Origin: Burkholderiales bacterium
GTDB lineage: Bacteria > Pseudomonadota > Gammaproteobacteria > Burkholderiales > Burkholderiaceae_C
Direction of reading: 5' to 3'
Length of the DNA: 42,000 nucleotides
Assembly (NCBI GenBank): GCA_026400155.1
Contig: JAPLPO010000110.1
Span: forward strand, 1 to 42,000
The position numbers and the translations under genes were made by a program. Below are positions 27,264-36,588 of this stretch, piece by piece. The notes beneath the pieces were generated by a model, which was given only the letters and a program-made list of their open reading frames with translations, did no database searches and was not told the DNA's origin. Within the stretch, counting starts at the first letter, position 1; the number at the start of each line of letters is the position of its first letter.

Positions 27264-27782
27264 TCATGCGTTTTGTAGATTGGTTTTCTTTTGCTGCCAC
27301 CATTGATGCAACCAAGCCGTGGTGCCACCACTAGACAGGACATCTTGTAAAGCAAAGGGAACGGGCTCAAATTGATATTCACGATTCTGGGTGATGTTGG
27401 AAAACATCCCAGTCTGAAAGTTAACACTGAGCTCATCCATGTGATTGCATGCGCTGGAAATACCAGTGCATCCGGTTAGAACTGGCAATCCAATTCCGAT
27501 GGCTTCACGATAGGCCAAAAAAGACATTGACTCACACACCAATCCAAGACCCAAAGCTTTCATCGCAATATAGCCTTGCATTTTGGCGCCCATGCCAAAG
27601 TTACGGCCTGTCACGATCAAATCGCCCGGGCGGCAAAGTTTGTGGAAGTCGGGAATAGTACCTTCGAAAAGATGTTCAATGATGTCTTTGGGGTCTGTTC
27701 GCATTTCAGAAACAATGCGCATGGGCACAACGCCACCCATGTGGGGAATGTCATGCCCGAACTGCCAACAGCGCCCTTTCAT
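27264..27782 (-). CDS. 3-isopropylmalate dehydratase small-subunit (LeuD)-like, aconitase superfamily
   Basis: MKGRCWQFGHDIPHMGGVVPMR; DLIVTGRNFGMGAKMQGYIAMKALGLGLVCESMSFLAYREAIGIGLPVL; start at 27782. Confidence 0.88.
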   Translation of the reverse strand: MKGRCWQFGHDIPHMGGVVPMRIVSEMRTDPKDIIEHLFEGTIPDFHKLCRPGDLIVTGRNFGMGAKMQGYIAMKALGLGLVCESMSFLAYREAIGIGLPVLTGCTGISSACNHMDELSVNFQTGMFSNITQNREYQFEPVPFALQDVLSSGGTTAWLHQWWQQKKTNLQNA

Positions 27783-27805
27783 TGACCAAGCAAAATCTTG
27801 CAAGA

Positions 27806-28759
27806 TTATTCTGCCTTGATGCCCGCATTGCGAATAACCGTGCCCCATTTGTCCAATTCGCGGCGAATATGACCCGCAAAAGCCTCTGGACTGCTGGCAA
27901 CAACTTCTGAGCCATCGTTGCTCAAACGTGTTTTGATTTCTGGGCTGGTAATGATGGCTGCAATTTCCTTGTTCAAGCGCTGCACAATGGCATCTGGAGT
28001 GCCTGCTGGCATCATCAAACCTACCCAAGCATTGACGTCAAAACCAGGGACACCCGACTCTTGAATGGTGGGTACATTGGGCAGTTGGGCCATGCGCTTA
28101 GCGCTTGTCACAAAAACCGCTTTGATCTTTCCATCGCGAATGGTGCTCATCACCTGAGCGGGAGAAGTGCACAAAAGTTGCAGACGGCCACTGATCAGAT
28201 CTGTCATGGCTGGCGGTATGCCTTTGTAGGGCACATGGGTGAACTTGATACCTGCGGCGCTGTTTAACAATTCCATGCCAATGTGCGCGGCTGTGCCCAT
28301 GCCAGAGTTGCCCATGGTGACTTCACCTGGCTTTTGCTTGGCCAGAGCCATTACTTCGGTAAAGTTTTTGGGTGCAAAGCCGTTCGACGAAACTACCACC
28401 AGTGGAATGGCCGTGGTTTGAATAAGGGGCACAAAATCTTTGATGGGGTCGTAAGGAACTTTGTCGCGCAAGCTGGGGTTGATGGCGTAAGTGGTGGTGA
28501 CCAGCAAAATGGTATAGCCATCGCCGGGTGATTTGGCGGCTGCTTCAACGCCAATCAAAGTTCCCGCACCAGGCTTGTTGTCAATGATGACGGGCTGACC
28601 CAAACGCTCAGAAAGCTTTTGACCAATGGTTCTGGCTTGAATGTCTAAACCATCGCCAGCTGGAAATGGCACGATGATGCGAATGGGACGATCGGGGTAT
28701 TGCGCATGAGCAGAAAAACTCAGCAAACAAAACAAGGCAACGATAAACCGGACAAACAT
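27806..28759 (-). CDS. Tripartite tricarboxylate transporter substrate-binding protein (TctC/Bug family)
   Basis: YPDRPIRIIVPFPAGDGLDIQARTIGQKLSERLGQPVIIDNKPGAGT; FTHVPYKGIPPAMTDLISG. Confidence 0.94.
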   Translation of the reverse strand: MFVRFIVALFCLLSFSAHAQYPDRPIRIIVPFPAGDGLDIQARTIGQKLSERLGQPVIIDNKPGAGTLIGVEAAAKSPGDGYTILLVTTTYAINPSLRDKVPYDPIKDFVPLIQTTAIPLVVVSSNGFAPKNFTEVMALAKQKPGEVTMGNSGMGTAAHIGMELLNSAAGIKFTHVPYKGIPPAMTDLISGRLQLLCTSPAQVMSTIRDGKIKAVFVTSAKRMAQLPNVPTIQESGVPGFDVNAWVGLMMPAGTPDAIVQRLNKEIAAIITSPEIKTRLSNDGSEVVASSPEAFAGHIRRELDKWGTVIRNAGIKAE

Positions 28760-28782
28760 TGAATGACTCCTAGCATGGGTAA

Positions 28783-30081
28783 TTAAAGATGGCGCGGGTC
28801 AATGATTGAACCCGCCACAGCAGAGGCCGCAACTGTCAAAGGATTTCCAAGATACAGCTTAGCATCTTTGGCGCCAAAGCGGCCGTGATTGTTGTTGGTG
28901 GCAGTAGAGATGGACACTTCGCCAGAATGCAAAGGACCTACAACCGCATCATTGCAGGGCCCGCAACCGGGGGGCAAAACGACTGCACCCGATTCGATCA
29001 ACACTTGCATGAGATCGCTTGAAGCCAGCTTTTGCATGGTTTCTTCAGAGCCAGGAACCACAAAAAGTCGGACGCCAGAAGAGACTTTTCTCGAACGCAA
29101 TACTTCGGCAGCGGCAGCAATATCCTCAAACATAGAGGAGCCACACGAGCCAATAAATGCATGGTCAATGGAGAGTCCTGCTACCTCTGAAATGGGAACC
29201 GCATTTTGAATACCGCCTGGCAAGGAAACCAGAGGCTCCAAATTTTCTAAATCAATTTCGGCACGCATTTGATAGTGAGCAGATGGGTCTGAAAATTCAG
29301 CCAAAAAAGGCGATTTTGCAACCTTGTTGGCGTGGGTTAAGACCTCATTGGAAGGTGGAAAGAAAACGCCATATGCGCCAAGCTCAGTGGGTGTGCTGCA
29401 AAGTGCCACTCGAGCTGCCAAGGAGAACTGATCAAGATCACCTGCAAACTCGAGGATTTTGTAATCTAAATCGAAAGGAATCTGGCCAGTCTTGATAAGA
29501 CGACCAATGTGCGTTCCGAGATCTCTTGCATGAACATAGGGCGGCAAGCGGCCTTTCAAGGTAAGTTGCAAGGAATGTGGCACCATGATCCAGTTGGTAC
29601 CCGTAGCCAGAACTCGAGAGATTTCAAGCCCTACGCGAAAACCCACAGCGCCTATTGCGCCAACGTTGGTGCAGTGACGGTCGTTGTCAAAAACAAAATG
29701 GCCAGGACTGACCAGCCCCATTTCCATTGGGAAAATGTGCCCGTGGCCACCACGCCCAACGTCAAAGAAATGACCCACCTTCCAAGCTTTTGCAGCTTGT
29801 CGATTGGTTGCACCATAAAGTGCCGCACGCGGGCTTCCATACAAAACCTCATGGTCCGTGACCAAAACCACTTTCTCAGGGTTAGCCAGTTGATCGATAC
29901 CGATGCTGTCGAGTGCTTTTTTGATACTTGGCAAAACATTGTCATGCACCATCACCATGTGAGGGTTGGGGAAAACAATATCCCCTGGCGCTACGCTGCT
30001 TAGACCACAGGCTTTTGCAATGATTTTTTCAGGGCCTGTCATCGGCCGAACTGCATTGCTAGCCTGTATCTGAGTGCTCAT
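28783..30081 (-). CDS. 3-isopropylmalate dehydratase large-subunit (LeuC)-like, aconitase superfamily
   Basis: VLVTDHEV, GRGGHGHIFPMEMGLVSPGHFVFDNDRHCTNVGAIGAVGFRVG, DHAFIGSCGSSMFEDIAAAAEVL, LPPGCGPCNDA (Fe-S Cys motifs). Confidence 0.91.
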   Translation of the reverse strand: MSTQIQASNAVRPMTGPEKIIAKACGLSSVAPGDIVFPNPHMVMVHDNVLPSIKKALDSIGIDQLANPEKVVLVTDHEVLYGSPRAALYGATNRQAAKAWKVGHFFDVGRGGHGHIFPMEMGLVSPGHFVFDNDRHCTNVGAIGAVGFRVGLEISRVLATGTNWIMVPHSLQLTLKGRLPPYVHARDLGTHIGRLIKTGQIPFDLDYKILEFAGDLDQFSLAARVALCSTPTELGAYGVFFPPSNEVLTHANKVAKSPFLAEFSDPSAHYQMRAEIDLENLEPLVSLPGGIQNAVPISEVAGLSIDHAFIGSCGSSMFEDIAAAAEVLRSRKVSSGVRLFVVPGSEETMQKLASSDLMQVLIESGAVVLPPGCGPCNDAVVGPLHSGEVSISTATNNNHGRFGAKDAKLYLGNPLTVAASAVAGSIIDPRHL

Positions 30082-30098
30082 GATCGTTTGATTGCCGA

Positions 30099-31091
30099 TC
30101 AGTCGAGCTTGAGGCCAATGGTCTTGACGACTTTGGTGTAACGCGAAGCTTCCTCAGCAACCAACTTAGCAAACTGCTCGGGATTGTTGCTGATGGGATC
30201 GGCACCATTGCGTTCCATCGCTTGCTTGAAGTCGGCCGTTGGCACAATGGCCATGAGTTCTCTGTGGAGTCGCTCAATGATGGGACGGGGCGTGCCAGCG
30301 GGTGCAAATACGCCTAGCCACAGGCTAACTTCAAATCCGGGATAGCCTGACTCAGCCACGGTAGGCACATCGGGCAAGGCAGGAGACCGCTGGCTGCTAC
30401 CCACGGCAAGCGGACGAAGTTTTCCAGCCTTTGTGTGCTGCAAAAGCGCCGGCATAGAGCCAAACACGCTCTGAACCTCATTGGCGAGCAAGGCCAAGTC
30501 GGCCTGAGCATTTCCTTTGTAGGGAACGTGTTGCAAGTTAACTTGCGCCACGTCTTTGAGCATCTCCATGGCCAAATGCGTCGTTGAGCCATTGCCAGCA
30601 GAGGCGAAGTTCATCTTGCCAGGGTTTGCTTTGGCAAGTTCAACAAGTTCTTTGAGGTTGTTGGCCTTGACCTGTGGATTGACGACCAGCAGGTAAGGTG
30701 TGATGGCAACCAAGGAAATCGGTGCAAAGTCTCTGATTGGGTTATAGCCCAACTTTGAATAAGCCGCTGGCGCAACAGCATGAGTGCTGGTGGTACCGAT
30801 GCTGATGGTGTAGCCGTCTGGTGCAGCTTTGGCTGCCAAATCAGCGCCGATGGTCCCGCCTGCGCCGCCTCGATTGTCGACAATGACTTGCTGGCCTAGC
30901 CGCTCGGAAAGCTTCTGCGCGACAACACGGCCGACAATGTCAGTTGATCCACCAGCCGGGAACGGCACGATTAAGCGTATGGGCTTGTTTGGGTAATCGG
31001 ATTGCGCCAAAAGTGTGGCGGGAGCGGCAAGCAATGCGGCAGTCAAGGCGACGGCCAGTCTGCGGATTGAACTTGGGGTTTGCGATTTCAT
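30099..31091 (-). CDS. Tripartite tricarboxylate transporter substrate-binding protein (TctC/Bug family)
   Basis: YPNKPIRLIVPFPAGGSTDIVGRVVAQKLSERLGQQVIVDNRGGAGGTIG; LQHVPYKGNAQADLALLAN; start MKSQTPSS at 31091. Confidence 0.94.
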   Translation of the reverse strand: MKSQTPSSIRRLAVALTAALLAAPATLLAQSDYPNKPIRLIVPFPAGGSTDIVGRVVAQKLSERLGQQVIVDNRGGAGGTIGADLAAKAAPDGYTISIGTTSTHAVAPAAYSKLGYNPIRDFAPISLVAITPYLLVVNPQVKANNLKELVELAKANPGKMNFASAGNGSTTHLAMEMLKDVAQVNLQHVPYKGNAQADLALLANEVQSVFGSMPALLQHTKAGKLRPLAVGSSQRSPALPDVPTVAESGYPGFEVSLWLGVFAPAGTPRPIIERLHRELMAIVPTADFKQAMERNGADPISNNPEQFAKLVAEEASRYTKVVKTIGLKLD

Positions 31092-31418
31092 TAGTAGATT
31101 CCTCCTAATTAAAAACTGATCAAGCTGCGCTGAAAGTAAATTTGCTGATATAGCCACTTGCTGAAATTTTTGTTCTCAAAAAATTCTAGCATCCTCACTT
31201 TCTAAATGATAACTGGAAGACCCGAATAAAACTCACAATAGATCAATGAATTCAGGGCTTCCTCTAAGTTGCTGGTTGCGTAATTTAACGCCATTGTTTG
31301 AGACACTCAGCTGATTTTGAATGAAAGGTACGATAAATCCAATTAATGAGATAAGCTGTTTCTTTGGCTGAAATATGTCCCATGTGGGCTGCTTGGCTAT
31401 TTCCCAAAGGAACCCCTC

Positions 31419-31885
31419 ATGCTTGTGCGCCTCTTGTATGTCAGTCAACCCGTGGGGCCCATTACCACCACCATGACCACGCTCATTTTGGAAAAATCCG
31501 ACGCCAACAACAAGACAGAAAACATCACGGGTGTTTTATGTCAGGGCTCAGGATTGTGGATGCAAGTTTTAGAAGGCGAACGTTCCAAAGTCAATTTGCT
31601 TTATTCAAAAATAATGGCAGACCGAAATCACCAGTGAATGTTCTCTACGCTCGAATCATGGCCAATCGACATCACCACAATCTTGAACTGTTGTCGATGG
31701 AAGAAATTACGCACAGACGTTTTGGTCAATGGTCTATGGCGCTTGTCTATTTGTCGAAAGATGATCCCATGGTTCAAATGGCACATCCCGAATTCGATCC
31801 CTACACAGCCTCCGCCAAAGATGCTTTTTTCATCTTGGAAGAACTGATTAAAACAGGCAGTCCTATTTTGAATACACCATCCTAA
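31419..31885 (+). pseudogene. BLUF domain (FAD blue-light sensor) gene, split by a diverged 44-nt-offset internal duplication
   Basis: 31419-31637 encodes MLVRLLYVSQPVGP...NITGVLCQGSGLWMQVLEGERSKVNLLYSKIMADRNHQ*; other frame 31628-31885 encodes SPVNVLYARIMANRHHHNLELLSMEEITHRRFGQWSMALVYLSKDDPMVQMAHPEFDPY... Confidence 0.88.
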
Positions 31886-31943
31886 TTAGGCAACCAATCC
31901 TGCACACAGCTTCTAGCCCAAATCAAATGAATCAATAAAGGAG

Positions 31944-32993
31944 TTGATCATGAAGTTATTCCGAGTTTTCTTAACACTGTCGCTCACCAGTTGCTTGAAT
32001 TTAGCCTACGCGTCCCCTATTCTCCATACTAACAACGCCACACCTCAGGTCTCCGCCTCGGTTAGCAATCAAAATTTGCAGAATGCTTTGGCTGCTTCCG
32101 TACAGATTACAAGTCGTGCCATTGAAGATGCATCGTCGGCCAGAACCCTTGGCAAAGAACGTCAAGGCTCTGGCGTTGTGATTGGATCTGACGGCTTAAT
32201 CTTGACAATAGGCTATCTCATTTTAGAAACTGAACAAATAGAGGTTAAAACTTCGCAACAAAAAACTTATCCAGCTCAAGTTGTTGCATACGACCAAGCC
32301 ACTGGATTTGGATTAATCAAATCACTGGTTCCGCTTCAAGGGGTTGAACCAGTTAAATTGGGTAAAGTCAATGAGGAAAAAATCGACAGCTCGCTTTGGG
32401 TTGTCTCTGCCGGCCAGTCGGCTTTTTCGACGCCAACAAAGCTGATTGATATTCGATCATTCACAGGCTATTGGGAATACCACCTCGACAGCGCAATTTA
32501 CACAAGTCCACCTGTCACCAATCACTCCGGTGCCGGTCTATTCAATCAAAAAGGTGAGTTAGTTGGCATTGGAAGCCTCTTTGTACAAGACGTGATGCCG
32601 GCCGATCAATCGTTAAGGATGGCTGGAAACATGTTTGTGCCCGTTGATTTATTAGAGCCTATTTTTAAGAACTTGTTACAAGACGGTGTGGGCCCAAATA
32701 GTCAAAGAGCTTGGCTAGGTATCAACGCAGTGGAAAGACAGGGGCGGATCCAAATTGTGCGAGTCACACCCGAAAGCCCCGCTCAATTGGCGGGTATTGT
32801 GCCCGGTCTATGGTTGCTTGGATTGAATGGAAAACCGGTAGAGAGTTTGGCCACTTTTTACAAACAACTGTGGGCAATACCCATCCATTCAGGATCTGCT
32901 CAGTTAACTCTTTTTGATGGCAGGACAATTTATCAAATTCCTGTTTCCATCGTAGACCGTTCAATCAATATCAAAAAACCCTTAGGTATTTAG
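31944..32993 (+). CDS. S1C trypsin/HtrA-like protein with PDZ domain, predicted inactive (catalytic His/Asp not seen)
   Basis: GSGVVIGSDGLILTIGYLILE (no NHV), NHSGAGLFNQKGELVGI (SGxG-like), C-terminal PDZ RIQIVRVTPESPAQLAGIVPGLWLLGLNGKPV; signal peptide. Confidence 0.87.
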   Translation: MIMKLFRVFLTLSLTSCLNLAYASPILHTNNATPQVSASVSNQNLQNALAASVQITSRAIEDASSARTLGKERQGSGVVIGSDGLILTIGYLILETEQIEVKTSQQKTYPAQVVAYDQATGFGLIKSLVPLQGVEPVKLGKVNEEKIDSSLWVVSAGQSAFSTPTKLIDIRSFTGYWEYHLDSAIYTSPPVTNHSGAGLFNQKGELVGIGSLFVQDVMPADQSLRMAGNMFVPVDLLEPIFKNLLQDGVGPNSQRAWLGINAVERQGRIQIVRVTPESPAQLAGIVPGLWLLGLNGKPVESLATFYKQLWAIPIHSGSAQLTLFDGRTIYQIPVSIVDRSINIKKPLGI

Positions 32994-33036
32994 TGATCGT
33001 CATTTTTCAATTCTCTTTTTGTTGCACAAGTTTGAT

Positions 33037-33474
33037 ATGACCCTGCAAGGCACTAAACGCAAGATCACTTACGTTGCCACTTACGAGACCATCGCTTTCT
33101 TGCTCGGCACGCTTGGCTTTTTTAGTTTCAGTGAAAGCAGCCTCGAGCGCGCAGGTGCCCTAGCCATCTTCGCTTCACTGTTTGCGGTGAGCTGGAACTT
33201 TGCATACAACGCCATGTTTGAGCGCTGGGAGTCGAAAAGGCTTGAACGTGGTCGCAACTTTGGTCGACGCATGCTACACGCCGTTGGTTTCGAACTTGGC
33301 TTTCTGGTGGTCCTACTGCCAGCAGCGGCATGGTGGCTCGACATCAGTTATCTGCACTCATTCACACTCAACCTTGGCTTGAATATTTTCTTTTTTGTTT
33401 ACACATTTGCATTTACATGGTGCTTTGATCGCGTGTTTGGGCTGCCAGAGTCGGCGGCATCGCCTGCAGCGTGA
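33037..33474 (+). CDS. PACE-type efflux transporter / bacterial transmembrane pair family
   Basis: RKITYVATYETIAFLLGT...SWNFAYNAMFERWE...RMLHAVGFELGF...WCFDRVFG two BTP-like repeats. Confidence 0.85.
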   Translation: MTLQGTKRKITYVATYETIAFLLGTLGFFSFSESSLERAGALAIFASLFAVSWNFAYNAMFERWESKRLERGRNFGRRMLHAVGFELGFLVVLLPAAAWWLDISYLHSFTLNLGLNIFFFVYTFAFTWCFDRVFGLPESAASPAA

Positions 33475-33571
33475 AGGCCCCTTTAATTAAGTACCATTTT
33501 GTCTTAAACTCTTTGACGTAAGGCAGGCTCAGCCCTCTTGTCGTACACACCACAACTTCAAAGGAGTTTTC

Positions 33572-34546
33572 ATGCAACGTCGCACTCTTCACCTCAGCCT
33601 GCTGGCTGGCTTATTCGCTGTTTCCGGCTTGGTGTCGGCCCAAACCAAATGGGACTTGCCCGCCGCCTACCCGGCCACCAACTTCCACACCGTCAACATG
33701 ACCCAGTTTGCTGCCGATGTCGACAAAGCCACAGCTGGCAAGCTCAAAATCACGGTGCACGCCAACGCGTCTTTGTTCAAGGCCCCTGAAATTAAGCGCG
33801 CTGTTCAAGGCGGCCAAGCCCAATTGGGCGAGATTTTGCTGGTGAACTTCCAGAACGAATGGCAACCCTTTGGCGTTGACGGCCTGCCCTTTTTGGCCGA
33901 CAGCTATGACGAGTCCATGAAGCTCTACCAAGCGCAAAAACCGCTTTTAGAGAAAAAGCTGGCCGACCAAGGCATGCTGCTTTTGTACTCAGTGGCTTGG
34001 CCACCCCAGGGTATTTACAGCAAAAAGCCGCTCAACAGCGTAGCCGACTTGAAGGGCATCAAGTGGCGCGCGTACAGTCCCACCACCGCCCGCATTGCTG
34101 AACTGATAGGCGCTCAGCCAGTGACCGTGCAAGCTGCCGAGTTTTCGCAGGCACTGGCCACAGGTGTGGTTGAGTCCACCATGACGTCAGGTGCAACGGG
34201 TGTAGACAGCAAGCTGTTTGAACACCTCAAGTTTTATTATGACGTTCAGGCATGGCTTCCTAAAAATGCTGTGATTGCCAACAAAAGAGCCTTTGATGGG
34301 CTGGACAAGCCCACCCAAGACGCTGTTCTGAAAGCCGCAGCTGATGCCGAAAGACGTGGCTGGACCGAATCGCGCAAGGTCAACACAAGCACCTTGGAAA
34401 TCCTTAAGGCCAATGGTATGACTGTGGCACCACCTTCAGCGCAACTCAAAGCCGACATGAAAAAAGTTGGCGACACCATCATGAGAGAGTGGCTTGAAAA
34501 GTCAGGTGCTGAAGGCAAGTCCATCGTCGACGCTTTCAATCGTTGA
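33572..34546 (+). CDS. TRAP transporter substrate-binding protein (DctP family)
   Basis: Signal peptide; KWDLPAAYPATNFHTVNMTQFAADVDKATAGKLKITVHANASLFK; followed by dctQ/dctM-like genes. Confidence 0.92.
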   Translation: MQRRTLHLSLLAGLFAVSGLVSAQTKWDLPAAYPATNFHTVNMTQFAADVDKATAGKLKITVHANASLFKAPEIKRAVQGGQAQLGEILLVNFQNEWQPFGVDGLPFLADSYDESMKLYQAQKPLLEKKLADQGMLLLYSVAWPPQGIYSKKPLNSVADLKGIKWRAYSPTTARIAELIGAQPVTVQAAEFSQALATGVVESTMTSGATGVDSKLFEHLKFYYDVQAWLPKNAVIANKRAFDGLDKPTQDAVLKAAADAERRGWTESRKVNTSTLEILKANGMTVAPPSAQLKADMKKVGDTIMREWLEKSGAEGKSIVDAFNR

Positions 34547-34550
34547 GCTG

Positions 34551-35060
34551 ATGAGAAGACTGCTTAACGCCATTTATGCCAGTACCGCCGCTTTGGCGGC
34601 GCTGAGCATGTGCGGCCTGCTGTGCATGGTGCTGCTGTCCATCTTAAGTCGACAGATTCATGTGCATGTGCCCGGCACCGATGCCTATGCAGGCTACCTC
34701 ATGGCAGGTGCTGGCTTTTTGGCACTGGCCCACACCTTGAAGCGAGGTGAACACATACGCGTCACCTTGGTGCTGGGCTTGTTCAAGGGGGGCGCACGCA
34801 AAGGCATGGAAATTTTCAGTCTCGGGCTGGCTAGCCTGCTGGCTGGGTTGTTTGCTTTTTACAGTTGCCGCCTAGTGTGGCAATCGATCGAGTTTCACGA
34901 TATCTCGACCGGCAACGACGCAACGCCGCTGTGGATTCCACAGTTGGTCATGGCGCTAGGCACAGTGATATTTGCATTGGCCTTTGTCGACGAGCTGATA
35001 TTAGAAATCCGAGGTCAACGCCAAGCCTCAGACAGCAGCGAATCGCTGCGCAACGAATGA
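34551..35060 (+). CDS. TRAP transporter small permease (DctQ family)
   Basis: 4-TM-like 169 aa; PGTDAYAGYLMAGAGFLALAHTLKRGEHIRVTLVL; start 34551. Confidence 0.9.
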   Translation: MRRLLNAIYASTAALAALSMCGLLCMVLLSILSRQIHVHVPGTDAYAGYLMAGAGFLALAHTLKRGEHIRVTLVLGLFKGGARKGMEIFSLGLASLLAGLFAFYSCRLVWQSIEFHDISTGNDATPLWIPQLVMALGTVIFALAFVDELILEIRGQRQASDSSESLRNE

Positions 35061-35066
35061 CCTGTC

Positions 35067-36368
35067 ATGAATGACATGATGATCACAGGGCTTTTGGTCC
35101 TGACTTTGTTTTTGATTTTGGGCAGTGGGGTGTGGATTGGCCTGACGCTCTCTGGCGTGGCCTGGGTGGGCATGCAAATGTTCTCTGCCAGACCCGCCGG
35201 TGACGCCATGGCCATGACCATCTGGGGATCCGCATCGAGCTGGACCCTCACGGCACTGCCCCTTTTCATCTGGATGGGCGAGATTTTGTTTCGCACACGG
35301 CTAAGTCAAGACATGTTCAAAGGCCTCGCGCCTTGGATGCAGGCTTTGCCCGGTCGCTTGTTGCACACCAATGTGGTGGGATGCGCCATTTTTGCGGCGG
35401 TGTCTGGGTCGAGTGCGGCCACCTGCGCCACGATTGGCAAAATGACCCTGCCGGAGCTGCAAAGGCGCGGCTATCCCGAAGACATGGTGATCGGCACTTT
35501 GTCGGGCTCGGGCACGCTGGGCCTGCTAATACCGCCGTCCATTATCATGATCGTCTACGGCGTGGCAGCCGACGTGTCGATCGCCCAACTGTTCATTGCT
35601 GGGGTCTTGCCGGGCTTGTTGCTGGCGGGGCTGTTTTCGGGCTACATCATTTTGTGGTCGCTGCGCCACCCAGACCAAATACCACCGCGTGACGCCCCCA
35701 TGAGTTTCATGCAAAAAATACAGGCGTCCAGCAGCTTGATACCCGTGGTCTTGCTGATTGGGGCGGTTTTGGGCTCGATTTACACTGGCTTTGCAACCGC
35801 CACCGAAGCGGCCGCAGTGGGCGTGGTGGGCGCCTTGGTCTTGTCCAGTCTGCAAGGCTCAATGAGTTGGTCGGTGTTCAAAGAAGCCCTGATGGGGGCC
35901 ACTCGCCTGTACTGCATGATCGCGCTAATCTTGGCGGGTGCAGCCTTCTTAACCTTGTCCATGGGCTACATCGGCCTGCCGCGCCACTTGGCCGAGTGGA
36001 TTGGCGGCTTGGGTCTTAGCCCCTTTGCGCTCATCATGGCCTTGATGGTGTTTTTCATCATCTTAGGTTGCTTTTTAGACGGCATCTCCATGGTGGTATT
36101 GACCATGGGCGTGCTCATGCCAACAGTTCAAAAAGCGGGCATTGACCCAATCTGGTTTGGTATTTTCATCGTCTTAGTAGTCGAGATGGCGCAAATCACG
36201 CCACCGGTGGGCTTCAACCTGTTTGTGCTGCAGGGCATGACGGGCAAGCAACTGCCCTACATCGCCCGCGTGTCCATGCCCATGTTCTTCCTCATGGTGG
36301 GTGCGGTGTTGCTAATCTACTTTGTGCCCGGCATCGTGACCTGGTTGCCCACTCAGATGAAGCTCTGA
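35067..36368 (+). CDS. TRAP transporter large permease (DctM family)
   Basis: FAAVSGSSAATCATIGKMTLPELQRRGYPEDMVIGTLSGSGTLGLLIPPSIIMIVYG. Confidence 0.94.
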   Translation: MNDMMITGLLVLTLFLILGSGVWIGLTLSGVAWVGMQMFSARPAGDAMAMTIWGSASSWTLTALPLFIWMGEILFRTRLSQDMFKGLAPWMQALPGRLLHTNVVGCAIFAAVSGSSAATCATIGKMTLPELQRRGYPEDMVIGTLSGSGTLGLLIPPSIIMIVYGVAADVSIAQLFIAGVLPGLLLAGLFSGYIILWSLRHPDQIPPRDAPMSFMQKIQASSSLIPVVLLIGAVLGSIYTGFATATEAAAVGVVGALVLSSLQGSMSWSVFKEALMGATRLYCMIALILAGAAFLTLSMGYIGLPRHLAEWIGGLGLSPFALIMALMVFFIILGCFLDGISMVVLTMGVLMPTVQKAGIDPIWFGIFIVLVVEMAQITPPVGFNLFVLQGMTGKQLPYIARVSMPMFFLMVGAVLLIYFVPGIVTWLPTQMKL

Positions 36369-36522
36369 TGAAGCGCTGATAAAGTATTTAAATATCTTGG
36401 ACTAAATTGGAGAATACCCAAGCCGCACTTGCGCAGCCGTGTATTCACTGTGCAAAGCTTGACCTGAAGAAAAATTCATTGTTTTTTCTTCATTGGCAGG
36501 TAAATTTACTTCTTTTTGTGGG

Positions 36523-36536
36523 CTGATGTGCATCAA
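36523..36536. promoter_or_regulatory. FNR-like box CTGAT-gtgc-ATCAA
   Basis: 9/10 match to TTGAT-N4-ATCAA, 53 nt upstream of the ORF at 36589. Confidence 0.4.
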
Positions 36537-36588
36537 GTATTGTGATGATCAGCCTTGTCGTCCCAAACAGCTTCGATAACATGGCAGC

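Noticed and set aside
29509-30003. 164-aa antisense ORF inside the LeuC-like gene
   Set aside because: Shadow ORF opposite conserved aconitase motifs.
31233-31448. 71-aa - strand ORF overlapping the BLUF start
   Set aside because: No domain or RBS recognised; overlaps the supported BLUF start antisense.
31584-31675. Recent tandem duplication or programmed -1/+1 frameshift in BLUF
   Set aside because: The copies are strongly diverged, against a recent duplication; no slippery heptamer is apparent and the segment content is duplicated, so simple ribosomal frameshifting does not explain it.
31638-31847. ORF starting ATG right after the BLUF stop (TGAATG)
   Set aside because: Its frame does not encode BLUF sequence; the conserved C-terminal half is in the frame entered via GTG 31634.
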